Assembly (NCBI GenBank): GCA_016710595.1
Contig: JADJVM010000006.1
Location: 241,501-305,500, forward strand
Length of the DNA: 64,000 bases
Reading direction: 5' to 3'
Source of the DNA: Niastella sp.
GTDB lineage: Bacteria; Bacteroidota; Bacteroidia; Chitinophagales; Chitinophagaceae
The notes under the pieces were generated by a model. That model ran no database searches, was not told the origin of the DNA, and saw nothing but the letters and a program-made list of their open reading frames with translations. The translations under genes were made by a program, and so were the position numbers. Positions 44,650-52,576 of this stretch are shown here, in pieces; the first letter of the stretch is position 1, and every line of letters starts with the position of its first letter.

Positions 44650-44907
44650 ATGGCAAATCATGCAGCAACCAAAAAAGATGTACGTCAAAGTACAAAGCGT
44701 AACGAAAGAAACCGGTATTACGGTAAAACTACCCGTAACGCAATACGTGATATCAGGACTTTAACCGATAAGAAAGCTGCTTCAGACAAGCTTCCAACAG
44801 TAGAATCAATGATTGATAAATTGGCTCAAAGAGGTACCATCCATAAAAACAAAGCTGCTAATTTAAAAAGAAAATTAGCGTTGAAAATAAACAGGTTAGA
44901 CAAATAG
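44650..44907 (+). CDS. rpsT: 30S ribosomal protein S20
   Basis: 85 aa from ATG 44650, the normal S20 length and start (MANHAATKKDVRQSTKRNER). A longer reading would place the promoter box inside the gene. Basic three-helix protein that binds 16S rRNA. Single-gene unit with its own promoter and terminator. Confidence 0.96.
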   Translation: MANHAATKKDVRQSTKRNERNRYYGKTTRNAIRDIRTLTDKKAASDKLPTVESMIDKLAQRGTIHKNKAANLKRKLALKINRLDK

Positions 44908-44939
44908 TCCTTCTCTGTATTGGTATTATGATTTTTTAT

Positions 44940-44972
44940 AAAGCCCCTCAAATAAACTTTTGATGGGCTTTT
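44940..44972 (+). terminator. Intrinsic terminator after rpsT
   Basis: AAGCCCCTCA pairs with TGATGGGCTT (one mismatch/bulge) around a 10-nt A/T loop, followed by TTTGT; 33 nt past the rpsT stop. Confidence 0.65.
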
Positions 44973-45033
44973 GTAGTTTAATAACAAAGTTCTTATTTCA
45001 GATTTAACATATACGAAAATGAATAACCTAAGC

Positions 45034-46461
45034 ATGAAAAAAAAAATACACCTCTGTTTATTTATCAGTCTTTTTACAATTCCAGCATTTGCTCAAATAC
45101 CTGCCGGGTATTATGATGCGGCAACCGGCCTCAATTGCCAGGCACTTAAAACAGTATTAAAAACTATTACCAATACCGGTACCGGGCAATTAAGTTATAC
45201 CCCCGGCCTTTGGAATGCTTATGGCGTAACTGATATAAAACCGGGATCTACTAATTTAATATGGGATATTTATACAGATGACAATGACCCCAACACACCT
45301 GAAACTTTTAATTTCATTTATAGCGTGAACCAATGTGGAAACTATAACTCCGAAGGAGACTGCTATAACAGGGAGCATACTACACCCGCTTCCTGGTTTA
45401 ACGATGCTGCGCCTATGTACACTGATATTCATCATATTCTTCCTACAGATGGATGGGTAAATAATAAAAGAAGCAACTGGCCTTACGGCAATGTTACCAA
45501 TGCAACTTATACTTCTATTGATAACCAAAGTAAATTAGGAACCGGCAATAATTTTGGATATACCGGAACCGTATTTGAGCCATTTGCCGCATTTAAAGGA
45601 GATGTAGCCCGAATAGCCCTATACATGGCAACCCGACATGAAGACCGGATTATAGATAACAACTGGGCAGGTGGTACTGATGCAAACAGGGCCATGCTGC
45701 AAGCCGGTGAAGAAGGCCTGGATGCTGCCGGCAGGAGGCTTCAAATATATGATGCCTGGTATTTAAAAACCTTATTTGCCTGGATGGCACAGGATCCTGT
45801 GAGCCAAAAAGAAATTGACCGCAATAATGCGATTTATTACAACACGATTCAACATAACAGGAATCCCTTTGTAGATCATCCGGAATATGCAGCTATGATC
45901 TGGCAATGTACCGGCTTAATCCCTGTAACAATTGTAAACTTTACTGCTGCAAAAAATAATGATAAAGTAAACTTAATTTGGCAGGCCACACAGGAAGTAA
46001 ATTTTAGAAATTACATAGTACAACGAAGTACCAATGGCATTGACTTTAATGACCTTGAAACCGTAAATGGAGATAACAGGTATAATTATGATTTTACTGA
46101 TTTTAATTTACCCCATACAGCAATGGTTTATTATCGCTTAAAAGTTGTGGACATGGACGGTAAATTTTCTTACACCAAAATAATCCCCATTAAATTAGAC
46201 AATAAAATAGGTCAGGCCCTTATATATCCCAATCCCAATTATGGCCAGTACCTGCAAGTGAGACTATCTGAAAGTTTAGCCGCAAATAGCCAAATTGTGA
46301 TAACAGATGTTACGGGTAAATCGGTTTTAAAAACTACCGCTCCGCAGGGCAATGTAAACGTAACGCTGAATGTGAAAGCATTGGCTGCCGGCAGGTATTT
46401 CATAAAAATTTATAATGAATTGCAACTTATCAATGAAAGCTTTGTTTTGATAAGGCCCTGA
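45034..46461 (+). CDS. Secreted endonuclease I family nuclease with T9SS C-terminal domain
   Basis: 475 aa from ATG 45034, which gives a clean signal peptide (MKKKIHLCLFISLF...AFA-Q); 45019 is possible. The nuclease domain (about 20-285) has NREHTTPASWF, DIHHILPTDGWVNNKRSNWP and NPFVDHPEY, the metal/His signatures of the endonuclease_1 (EndA-like) family. Then comes a beta-sandwich linker (about 295-390) and a type IX sorting domain (about 395-475) with YPNP and a GRYFIKIYN end. It should be exported across the outer membrane and degrade extracellular DNA or RNA. Confidence 0.9.
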   Translation: MKKKIHLCLFISLFTIPAFAQIPAGYYDAATGLNCQALKTVLKTITNTGTGQLSYTPGLWNAYGVTDIKPGSTNLIWDIYTDDNDPNTPETFNFIYSVNQCGNYNSEGDCYNREHTTPASWFNDAAPMYTDIHHILPTDGWVNNKRSNWPYGNVTNATYTSIDNQSKLGTGNNFGYTGTVFEPFAAFKGDVARIALYMATRHEDRIIDNNWAGGTDANRAMLQAGEEGLDAAGRRLQIYDAWYLKTLFAWMAQDPVSQKEIDRNNAIYYNTIQHNRNPFVDHPEYAAMIWQCTGLIPVTIVNFTAAKNNDKVNLIWQATQEVNFRNYIVQRSTNGIDFNDLETVNGDNRYNYDFTDFNLPHTAMVYYRLKVVDMDGKFSYTKIIPIKLDNKIGQALIYPNPNYGQYLQVRLSESLAANSQIVITDVTGKSVLKTTAPQGNVNVTLNVKALAAGRYFIKIYNELQLINESFVLIRP

Positions 46462-46483
46462 TAAAAAAATTTCTACTTCAATG

Positions 46484-46512
46484 AGGCTCCATAATTTTGG
46501 AGCCTTATTAAT
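46484..46512 (+). terminator. Intrinsic terminator after the nuclease gene
   Basis: AGGCTCCA (46484-46491) pairs with TGGAGCCT (46498-46505) around a 6-nt loop, followed by a T-rich tract. It lies 18 nt before the M14 peptidase ATG. Confidence 0.8.
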
Positions 46513-46523
46513 TTTTAAGCAAT

Positions 46524-48254
46524 ATGAAATCATTTATTCTCTTTTTTATTTTAATGATAAGCTTGCAAACCGGTTTTGCACAATTAACGCCATTTGAAAA
46601 ATCGGGTGGGTTAGCGTCTGCCACTTATTTCCAGGCAATAGATTGGTACCGTCAACTCGCAAAAAAAAGTAAGCAAATAAAAATAAAAACAATGGGGCAA
46701 ACCGATGCCGGCTACCCCCTACATGTAGTATTGCTGAGTGCCGATGCAAGTTTTGAACCCAGGCAATGGAAAAAGCAAAATAAGGTGGTCTATTTTATTT
46801 TGAATGGTATTCATCCCGGTGAGCCGGATGGCATTGATGCTTCTATGATGCTGGCCCGGGATTACATAAATAAAAAAATTAAACTTCCCACGAATGTGGT
46901 TATCGCCCTTATTCCTGTTTACAATATTGGAGGTGCATTAAACCGAAATGCTTATAGCCGGGTAAACCAAAACGGGCCATTGCAATATGGCTTTAGGGGC
47001 AATGCCCAAAACCTGGACCTGAACCGGGATTTTACCAAATGCGATAGCCGAAATGCAAAATCATTTATTGAAATATTCCATTATTTACAGCCAGATGTTT
47101 TTATAGATACACATGTAAGCGATGGGGCCGATTACCAGCATACCATGACGTTGATTACAACACAATACGATAAACTCGGTGGCGAACTGGGCCAATGGTT
47201 AAAAAATGATTTTGAACCGGCCATTTATGCTGATATGAAAAAAAAGAATTGGGATTTGATCCCTTATGTAGATTTTGGAAATACCGATTTTAGTAAAGGA
47301 ATGAAAATGTTTAATGAAACGCCACGTTACTCTTCAGGTTATGCTGCTTTATTTAATACGATTGGCTTTATTTCTGAAACGCACATGCTGAAACCTTTTA
47401 AAGACCGGGTGCTTGCTACTTATGATTTATTAAAAACACTTGCAGATAAAACTTCTCAATATGCGAATACCATCATTGAAAAAAGAAAAAAAGCAAATAA
47501 ATTAACTACCACACAAAATCAATTTGCATTAAGCTGGGAATGTGACAGTAGCCAAACTGCAAAAATTGAGTTTAAAGGATATGAAAGTGATAGTATGATG
47601 AGCCAGGCAACCGGGCTGATGAAAATGTTTTATAATCATCAAAAACCTTTTACCCGTTTTATCACTTTTTATAACAGCTACCGTCCGGCCAATTTTATTA
47701 CGGCACCCAAAACCTATATTATCAAAAGAGGATATTATGCAGTGGCCGATTTACTGGCATTAAATGGAGTAAAAATGCGGGCCTTTCAAAATGATACTAC
47801 CATTTTAGTAACGGCCTATAAAATTGATTCATACAAAAGCTATACAACCCCTTATGAAAAGCACCACAAAAACTTTAATGTAACACTGCAATCAAGTACA
47901 GAAGCAGTTCATTTTTTAAAAGGGGATTATATTATAGACCTTAATCAGCCTGGTAATCGTTTTATTATTGAAATGCTGGAACCAATGGGTGACGATAGTT
48001 ATTTTTCCTGGAACTTTTTTGATGGCATTTTACAACAAAAAGAAGGGTATAGCGATTACCGATGGGATGAACTGGCTGCCGAAGTTTTAAAAAAAGATAT
48101 GGCTCTTCAGCACGACCTGGAAACAAGAAAAAAAAATGATGCCCGGTTTGCGAAAAACAGTAATGCCATCCTGGATTTTATATACCGCCATTCTCCTTAC
48201 TTTGAAAATGCATTTAAGCAATACCCGGTATATCGAATTGAGCATTCAAAATAA
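46524..48254 (+). CDS. Secreted M14 family zinc carboxypeptidase
   Basis: 576 aa. Signal peptide about 1-19. Zinc ligands His97 and Glu100 (IHPGEPDG) and His197 (FIDTHVSD), with the catalytic Glu285 in ISETHML: the complete M14 set. The region after residue 310 is a family-specific C-terminal domain without clear homology. It would trim peptides in the periplasm or outside. No promoter box is seen between the preceding terminator and the ATG, so read-through is likely. Confidence 0.9.
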   Translation: MKSFILFFILMISLQTGFAQLTPFEKSGGLASATYFQAIDWYRQLAKKSKQIKIKTMGQTDAGYPLHVVLLSADASFEPRQWKKQNKVVYFILNGIHPGEPDGIDASMMLARDYINKKIKLPTNVVIALIPVYNIGGALNRNAYSRVNQNGPLQYGFRGNAQNLDLNRDFTKCDSRNAKSFIEIFHYLQPDVFIDTHVSDGADYQHTMTLITTQYDKLGGELGQWLKNDFEPAIYADMKKKNWDLIPYVDFGNTDFSKGMKMFNETPRYSSGYAALFNTIGFISETHMLKPFKDRVLATYDLLKTLADKTSQYANTIIEKRKKANKLTTTQNQFALSWECDSSQTAKIEFKGYESDSMMSQATGLMKMFYNHQKPFTRFITFYNSYRPANFITAPKTYIIKRGYYAVADLLALNGVKMRAFQNDTTILVTAYKIDSYKSYTTPYEKHHKNFNVTLQSSTEAVHFLKGDYIIDLNQPGNRFIIEMLEPMGDDSYFSWNFFDGILQQKEGYSDYRWDELAAEVLKKDMALQHDLETRKKNDARFAKNSNAILDFIYRHSPYFENAFKQYPVYRIEHSK

Positions 48255-48367
48255 AACGGTTTCAGATTGGCATAATAAATATATTTAATTAATAATCAAT
48301 TGTTTATAATTTTAATTATTCTTTCAAAATATTTTCTACACTCCGTTCAAATCAGGCTGAAATGCTT

Positions 48368-48375
48368 TACCTTTG
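48368..48375 (+). promoter_or_regulatory. Promoter -7 element of rpsF-rpsR-rplI
   Basis: TACCTTTG, 62 nt before the rpsF ATG. The leader holds a small CCCGT/ACGGG hairpin (48379-48383 with 48396-48400). Bacterial S6 leaders often carry an S6:S18-binding hairpin, but the match here is not close enough to claim it. Confidence 0.55.
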
Positions 48376-48437
48376 CCACCCGTTTTTAAATGAAGACGGG
48401 ATATTTTAAACAAATTTTTAAAACAAAATCAGGGAAA

Positions 48438-48794
48438 ATGAGCAACTACGAATTGATGGTGATTTTTACCCCTGTGCTTTCTGAGGACGATTTCAAAAAT
48501 GCCCGGAATAAATTTGAGCAACTTGTTAAAGAAAACGGTGGCTCTGTTTTGCACAGTAATCCTTGGGGACTAAAATCACTGGCGTATCCCATTGCCAAAA
48601 AGACCACAGGTATTTATTGGGTAATGGAATATAGTGCGCCAACCAGCTTCAATGAAAAGTTGAAAATTCAACTTTTGCGTGACGAAAACGTAATGCGTCA
48701 CATGTTTACTGTACTCGACAAATACGCCGTGGAGTACAATACCAAAAAGAGAAGTGGCGTATCATCTTCAAAAACTGAAACAGCGGAGGTATAA
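48438..48794 (+). CDS. rpsF: 30S ribosomal protein S6
   Basis: 118 aa from ATG 48438 (MSNYELMVIFTPVLSEDDF). The in-frame ATG at 48390 would add 16 residues not found in S6. The ferredoxin-like fold covers about 1-95, with a Ser/Thr-rich tail. It pairs with S18 on the 30S platform, whose gene follows after 2 nt. Confidence 0.96.
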   Translation: MSNYELMVIFTPVLSEDDFKNARNKFEQLVKENGGSVLHSNPWGLKSLAYPIAKKTTGIYWVMEYSAPTSFNEKLKIQLLRDENVMRHMFTVLDKYAVEYNTKKRSGVSSSKTETAEV

Positions 48795-48796
48795 CC

Positions 48797-49063
48797 ATGG
48801 CAAGAAACAACGAAATAAAATACCTTACAGCCATTAAGGCTGATAAGCGCCCAAAAAAATACTGCCGTTTTAAGAAACTTGGGATCCGCTATGTGGATTA
48901 CAAAGACGGAGATTTTTTGAAGAAATTCTTAAACGAACAAGGAAAATTATTACCCCGCCGCCTTACCGGAAACTCATTAAAGTTTCAGCGTAAAGTAAGC
49001 GAAGCAGTAAAAAAAGCCCGTCAAATGGCTATTCTTCCTTACGTAACCGATTTATTAAAATAA
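48797..49063 (+). CDS. rpsR: 30S ribosomal protein S18
   Basis: 88 aa, full length. The core FLNEQGKLLPRRLTGNSLKFQ and the AVKKARQMAILPY end are typical. It binds 16S rRNA as a heterodimer with S6. Second gene of rpsF-rpsR-rplI, with 72 nt to rplI. Confidence 0.97.
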   Translation: MARNNEIKYLTAIKADKRPKKYCRFKKLGIRYVDYKDGDFLKKFLNEQGKLLPRRLTGNSLKFQRKVSEAVKKARQMAILPYVTDLLK

Positions 49064-49135
49064 ATTTTTAACCACCCTAATCTTTTAATGGAGAAAGTTC
49101 TGTGTAAAAACGGAATTGGGTAAAAATGCAACAAA

Positions 49136-49582
49136 ATGCAGGTAATATTAATTCAGGATGTAAACAACCTTGGCGGCGCCAATGAACTGGTAACTGTAAA
49201 GAACGGCTATGGCCGTAATTTTCTTATCCCAAGTAAATTAGCGGTAGAGGCAAGTCCCACAAACCTGAAACAATTAGAAGAAAGAATGAAACAATTCGCT
49301 AAGAAAGAAGCTAAATTATTAGCAGAAATCAATAGCGTAATTAAAGTACTTCAAGATGGCGCATTAAAAATTGGCGCTAAATCAGGCACCAGCGGAAAAA
49401 TATTTGGTAGCGTAACCAGTGTACAAATTGCACGTGCTATCAAAGAACAAAAGGGTTATGAAATTGACCGTCGCCGTATTACAATCCTGGATGAAGTAAA
49501 AGAACTGGGTACATTTAAAGCTAAAGTTGACTTTGGTAATGGAAATGAAACAGAGCTTGACTTTGAAGTAGTTTCTGAATAA
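49136..49582 (+). CDS. rplI: 50S ribosomal protein L9
   Basis: 148 aa. N-terminal domain MQVILIQDVNNLGGANELV with VKNGYGRNFLIPSKLA, a long connecting helix (about 45-75) and the C-terminal rRNA-binding domain, all normal for L9. Last gene of the unit, followed by a terminator 24 nt on. Confidence 0.97.
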   Translation: MQVILIQDVNNLGGANELVTVKNGYGRNFLIPSKLAVEASPTNLKQLEERMKQFAKKEAKLLAEINSVIKVLQDGALKIGAKSGTSGKIFGSVTSVQIARAIKEQKGYEIDRRRITILDEVKELGTFKAKVDFGNGNETELDFEVVSE

Positions 49583-49605
49583 TACACTAATTATCAATTA
49601 ATTGC

Positions 49606-49634
49606 AAAAAACCGCCTAATAGCGGTTTTTTTTT
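49606..49634 (+). terminator. Intrinsic terminator after rplI
   Basis: AACCGC (49610-49615) pairs with GCGGTT (49622-49627), flanked by A and T runs. Confidence 0.85.
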
Positions 49635-49680
49635 ATGAAAAAAAATGATTATAAATGATAATTAAACCTGCAAAATTTCA

Positions 49681-49709
49681 TTGCTATATGAAATAATATA
49701 TTAAATTTG
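49681..49709 (+). promoter_or_regulatory. Promoter of the RRM protein gene
   Basis: TTG (49681-49683), an 18-nt spacer and TAAATTTG (49702-49709). A leader of about 120 nt separates the predicted start from the ATG at 49832. Confidence 0.6.
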
Positions 49710-49831
49710 CGGTGCTTTAATGGTTTTTGTTTTGCCACAGTAAGCTGATGTAGTTTTAATAGCCCTCAGTTCATTGTTTCACACTAAGTCATTATGGTTT
49801 TTAAAACATTTTTTTTAAACAAAGTATTACA

Positions 49832-50242
49832 ATGAACATTTACGTAGGTAATTTAAGCTGGTCAATGACTGACAGCGACCTAAACGACCTTTTTATACAG
49901 TTTGGAACTGTATCAAGTGCAAAAATTCTTAAAGACAAAATGAGTGGCCGTAGTAAAGGTTTCGGATTCGTTGAAATGGAAAACGATGAAGAAGCTAAAG
50001 CTGCAATTGCTAACTTAAATGAAACTGAAATTCAGGGTCGCAAAATTGTGGTTAATGAATCACAACCACGTCCTGAAGGAGAATTTAAAAAACGCACTGG
50101 TGGTTTTGGCGGCGGCGGTAATCGTGGCGGCGGCGGCGGAAGCCGTGGCGGTTACGGTGGCGGCGGCGGAAGTCGTGGCGGTGGTTATGGCGGTGGAAAC
50201 CGTGGTGGCTACAGCGGCAACAGAGAATCAAGAGATTATTAA
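49832..50242 (+). CDS. Glycine-rich RNA-binding protein (RRM)
   Basis: 136 aa. One RRM (about 1-80) with RNP2 NIYVGNLSW and RNP1 SKGFGFVEM, then a Gly/Arg/Ser/Tyr-rich tail of RGG-type repeats (about 92-136). Such proteins act as RNA chaperones, often cold-induced, in cyanobacteria and Bacteroidota. The low-complexity tail can promote RNA binding or condensation. Transcribed alone with a long leader and a strong terminator. Confidence 0.93.
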   Translation: MNIYVGNLSWSMTDSDLNDLFIQFGTVSSAKILKDKMSGRSKGFGFVEMENDEEAKAAIANLNETEIQGRKIVVNESQPRPEGEFKKRTGGFGGGGNRGGGGGSRGGYGGGGGSRGGGYGGGNRGGYSGNRESRDY

Positions 50243-50268
50243 TCAACTTTCTGTTATCAAATAATTTG

Positions 50269-50301
50269 AACCTCTTCAATAAAATGAAGAGGTTTTTTTA
50301 A
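50269..50301 (+). terminator. Intrinsic terminator after the RRM gene
   Basis: AACCTCTTCA (50269-50278) and TGAAGAGGTT (50285-50294) form a perfect 10-bp stem, followed by a T run. Confidence 0.9.
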
Positions 50302-50320
50302 TGCCTGAGGCTATAAAAAA

Positions 50321-50346
50321 ACGCAGACTTAGTATCTGCGTTTTTT
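50321..50346 (-). terminator. Terminator of the T9SS glycosidase gene (works in either direction)
   Basis: ACGCAGA/TCTGCGT stem (50321-50327 with 50335-50341) with A and T runs on the two sides. It lies 24 nt past the minus-strand stop and is back to back with the RRM gene terminator. Confidence 0.8.
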
Positions 50347-50369
50347 ATTATAATGAGATGCTTTTTTTA

Positions 50370-52265
50370 TCATTTTAAAATTTGCAATTTCATACTATAG
50401 CTTTGGTCTTCTGCATTCAGTTTAAATAAATAGACTCCTTGCGCTAATGTAACAGGTATTTTTAAAGGCAAGGTATGGCTGCCAGTACTTACAGCAATAG
50501 CAGGCAAAACTCTTGCAATATACTTTCCGGTTGCATCATACAAGTCGCCTGAAAGTTGTACCCGCTTGCGAATGTTGATCTGTAAATGGGCATCAGCTTT
50601 TACCGGATTAGGAAATACATTCCAGGAAAAAACACGATCTACTGCCGGTGTTACCGTACCTGGATTGTTGATCGCCAATACTTCAAAATTACTTTTTAAG
50701 AAAATGGGGGAACCTGTAAGATTAATATTTGTTTTTGGAATGCTATTCATCAACCCTGTACTGCTATAATTCCAATCGAATTTGTATAATACTGAATTCA
50801 CATTAATGCCGGTTGGGAAATTATAAACCGCCGATGCTGTTTCGGAATTATCAATACTCGTCTTTGCCCATAATACCAGGATGATTTCTCCTACCCCATT
50901 TTTAAAAGCAGCGCCGTCAATATTGGCAGGCAATGCCAAAGACCGTGTAAAAGTGGTATCAAAATGATAGCCTTTTAATAAGTCGGCCGTAGTTTTATAA
51001 GCCAGTCCACCATCTGTAAATTGTTGGTTGTATTGCCCGCCGTTCCATAATGGGCCAATACCTTTTAAATTGGTAAATAACCCCATCATGCTAAATGGAT
51101 CGGTGGCACTTCCATAATTATCATAATCTCCCAGGCAATACACCTGGGTTTGTAACAATCCTTTTTTCTGGCTTTCTACCAGGCTTTTAATCATAAAATT
51201 CCGTTGAGCTTCTATACCACCAAAAATACCATTGATATTTTTTCGGGATGTATTAATCTCGGTGGTAATCATATATTTCCTGGGATAGGTTACGCCATTG
51301 TACCCACGATTTGACAGCACCTGGTTCATTCCATCAATTTTATTTACATAAAATTCAAGGGCTTTATCAGAATGACGATTTATGACACCCATATCCAGAT
51401 AAGGATAACAATGAATACTCACACAATCAAAATAAGCGCCCCCTTTGTAAGGATAGGAACCCGTTACTGTACCATCAGAAGGATTGTCGCTATAACGCAA
51501 TAAAGCATCTAAAAAACTAGGATACCCAATACCACCAGGCGTTACATAAGCAGTAGGATCTACTGATTTTATTACTTCATAACTAATCCTTAATAAACGG
51601 ATATAGCGATAAATTGGAACATATATATTTTTAAGCTCGCAAGTTTTGGGTGCATGGTCCCACCAGTTTCCCAACGGGTCGCCACTCGGCCGCCAGCCAA
51701 TTAAGCCCCAATCCTGGTCGGGTTCATTTACAATCTCCCAAAATTTTACATATTGTTTATATGTTTTAGCGAGGTTATAAATATATACTGCGTAATAATT
51801 ATTTTCATTTACCGGCGTTCCATTTGCACCTCCATCCCAAATGGGTTCATACATATTGGCATATAATTTTGAACTGTTTGCACATCCATCATAAAAATTA
51901 TTATCGGCATGTGAGGCAGCTACGGGTAAATCAACAAATAAGGTAAGGTTTGATGCACCAATTGAACTAAAATGCTGGAACCGGTCGTTTAAAATACCAA
52001 TTCCCCATTGATCCGTAAATTGTTCATATACTTTTGGCCTTAAAGTATTTGCCCCGGCACCTTTTATATTTAGGGAAGCATTCCCAACAGCAATGTTTGC
52101 CATGGCCTGGTCGTCCCATGAGCCATCGTACCATCCTAAATTTACGCCATACCCAAAAATGCCGGAATAGGCATCCACACGGGTTTGTGCATTATAATTT
52201 ATTTGTGAAAAAAGGGGTAAGCCTGAAATTAAAAATAAGGCTAACAAAAAAGAATGTGGTTTCAT
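50370..52265 (-). CDS. Secreted glycoside hydrolase-like TIM-barrel protein with T9SS C-terminal domain
   Basis: 631 aa. Signal peptide about 1-20. The barrel (about 25-440) has the clan GH-A pattern: acid/base Glu181 in WEIVNEPD and a likely nucleophile Glu336 in ITTEINTS, each at a strand end. The family within GH-A (5, 30, 39 or another) is not clear. A beta-rich domain (about 445-540) precedes a type IX sorting domain (about 550-631) with WNVFPNPVK and a GVYLFKLN end. It probably acts on an extracellular polysaccharide. Single gene, no SusCD pair nearby. Confidence 0.8.
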   Translation of the reverse strand: MKPHSFLLALFLISGLPLFSQINYNAQTRVDAYSGIFGYGVNLGWYDGSWDDQAMANIAVGNASLNIKGAGANTLRPKVYEQFTDQWGIGILNDRFQHFSSIGASNLTLFVDLPVAASHADNNFYDGCANSSKLYANMYEPIWDGGANGTPVNENNYYAVYIYNLAKTYKQYVKFWEIVNEPDQDWGLIGWRPSGDPLGNWWDHAPKTCELKNIYVPIYRYIRLLRISYEVIKSVDPTAYVTPGGIGYPSFLDALLRYSDNPSDGTVTGSYPYKGGAYFDCVSIHCYPYLDMGVINRHSDKALEFYVNKIDGMNQVLSNRGYNGVTYPRKYMITTEINTSRKNINGIFGGIEAQRNFMIKSLVESQKKGLLQTQVYCLGDYDNYGSATDPFSMMGLFTNLKGIGPLWNGGQYNQQFTDGGLAYKTTADLLKGYHFDTTFTRSLALPANIDGAAFKNGVGEIILVLWAKTSIDNSETASAVYNFPTGINVNSVLYKFDWNYSSTGLMNSIPKTNINLTGSPIFLKSNFEVLAINNPGTVTPAVDRVFSWNVFPNPVKADAHLQINIRKRVQLSGDLYDATGKYIARVLPAIAVSTGSHTLPLKIPVTLAQGVYLFKLNAEDQSYSMKLQILK

Positions 52266-52576
52266 AAGAAATAGATAAGTGGTGTTTTAAAACAAGAACC
52301 ATGCAAAACTGCAATTGCAACAAGAAGCAATTTGTAGTTCAAACTACCTGATCGGTGTAGTTACAAAAACAGTTTAGTGCAGCCTTCAATATTGCTAAAA
52401 TATAACGCAGTAATATTTTATTTATTGTTGATAAAATTCAGTGTGGACAAAGGTTTCCGCTATTTTACCAGGGAACATATTGAGTATGAACCTGTCCGTC
52501 AAAAAAAAAATAAAAAATGATTTATGTAAAGTGCATATTTACAACATCCTGTACAAAACATGTAAAATTGATAAAT
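52266..52576. other. 311-bp divergent intergenic region with a GTAGTT inverted repeat
   Basis: Lies between the glycosidase and MuiA-like genes. GTAGTT-CA-AACTAC at 52334-52347 is a perfect 6-bp inverted repeat, with a third GTAGTT at 52357-52362; a possible operator. No clean TAnnTTTG promoter box was found on either strand and no RNA gene is seen. Confidence 0.4.

Noticed and set aside
50100..50220. Possible DNA tandem repeat or CRISPR-like array
   Set aside because: The repeats are irregular glycine codons within a coding region, with no spacers.
50019..50279. Long Ala/Val-rich and His/Arg-rich ORFs in the other frames of the RRM gene
   Set aside because: They are by-products of the GGC/GGT repeats coding the Gly-rich tail.
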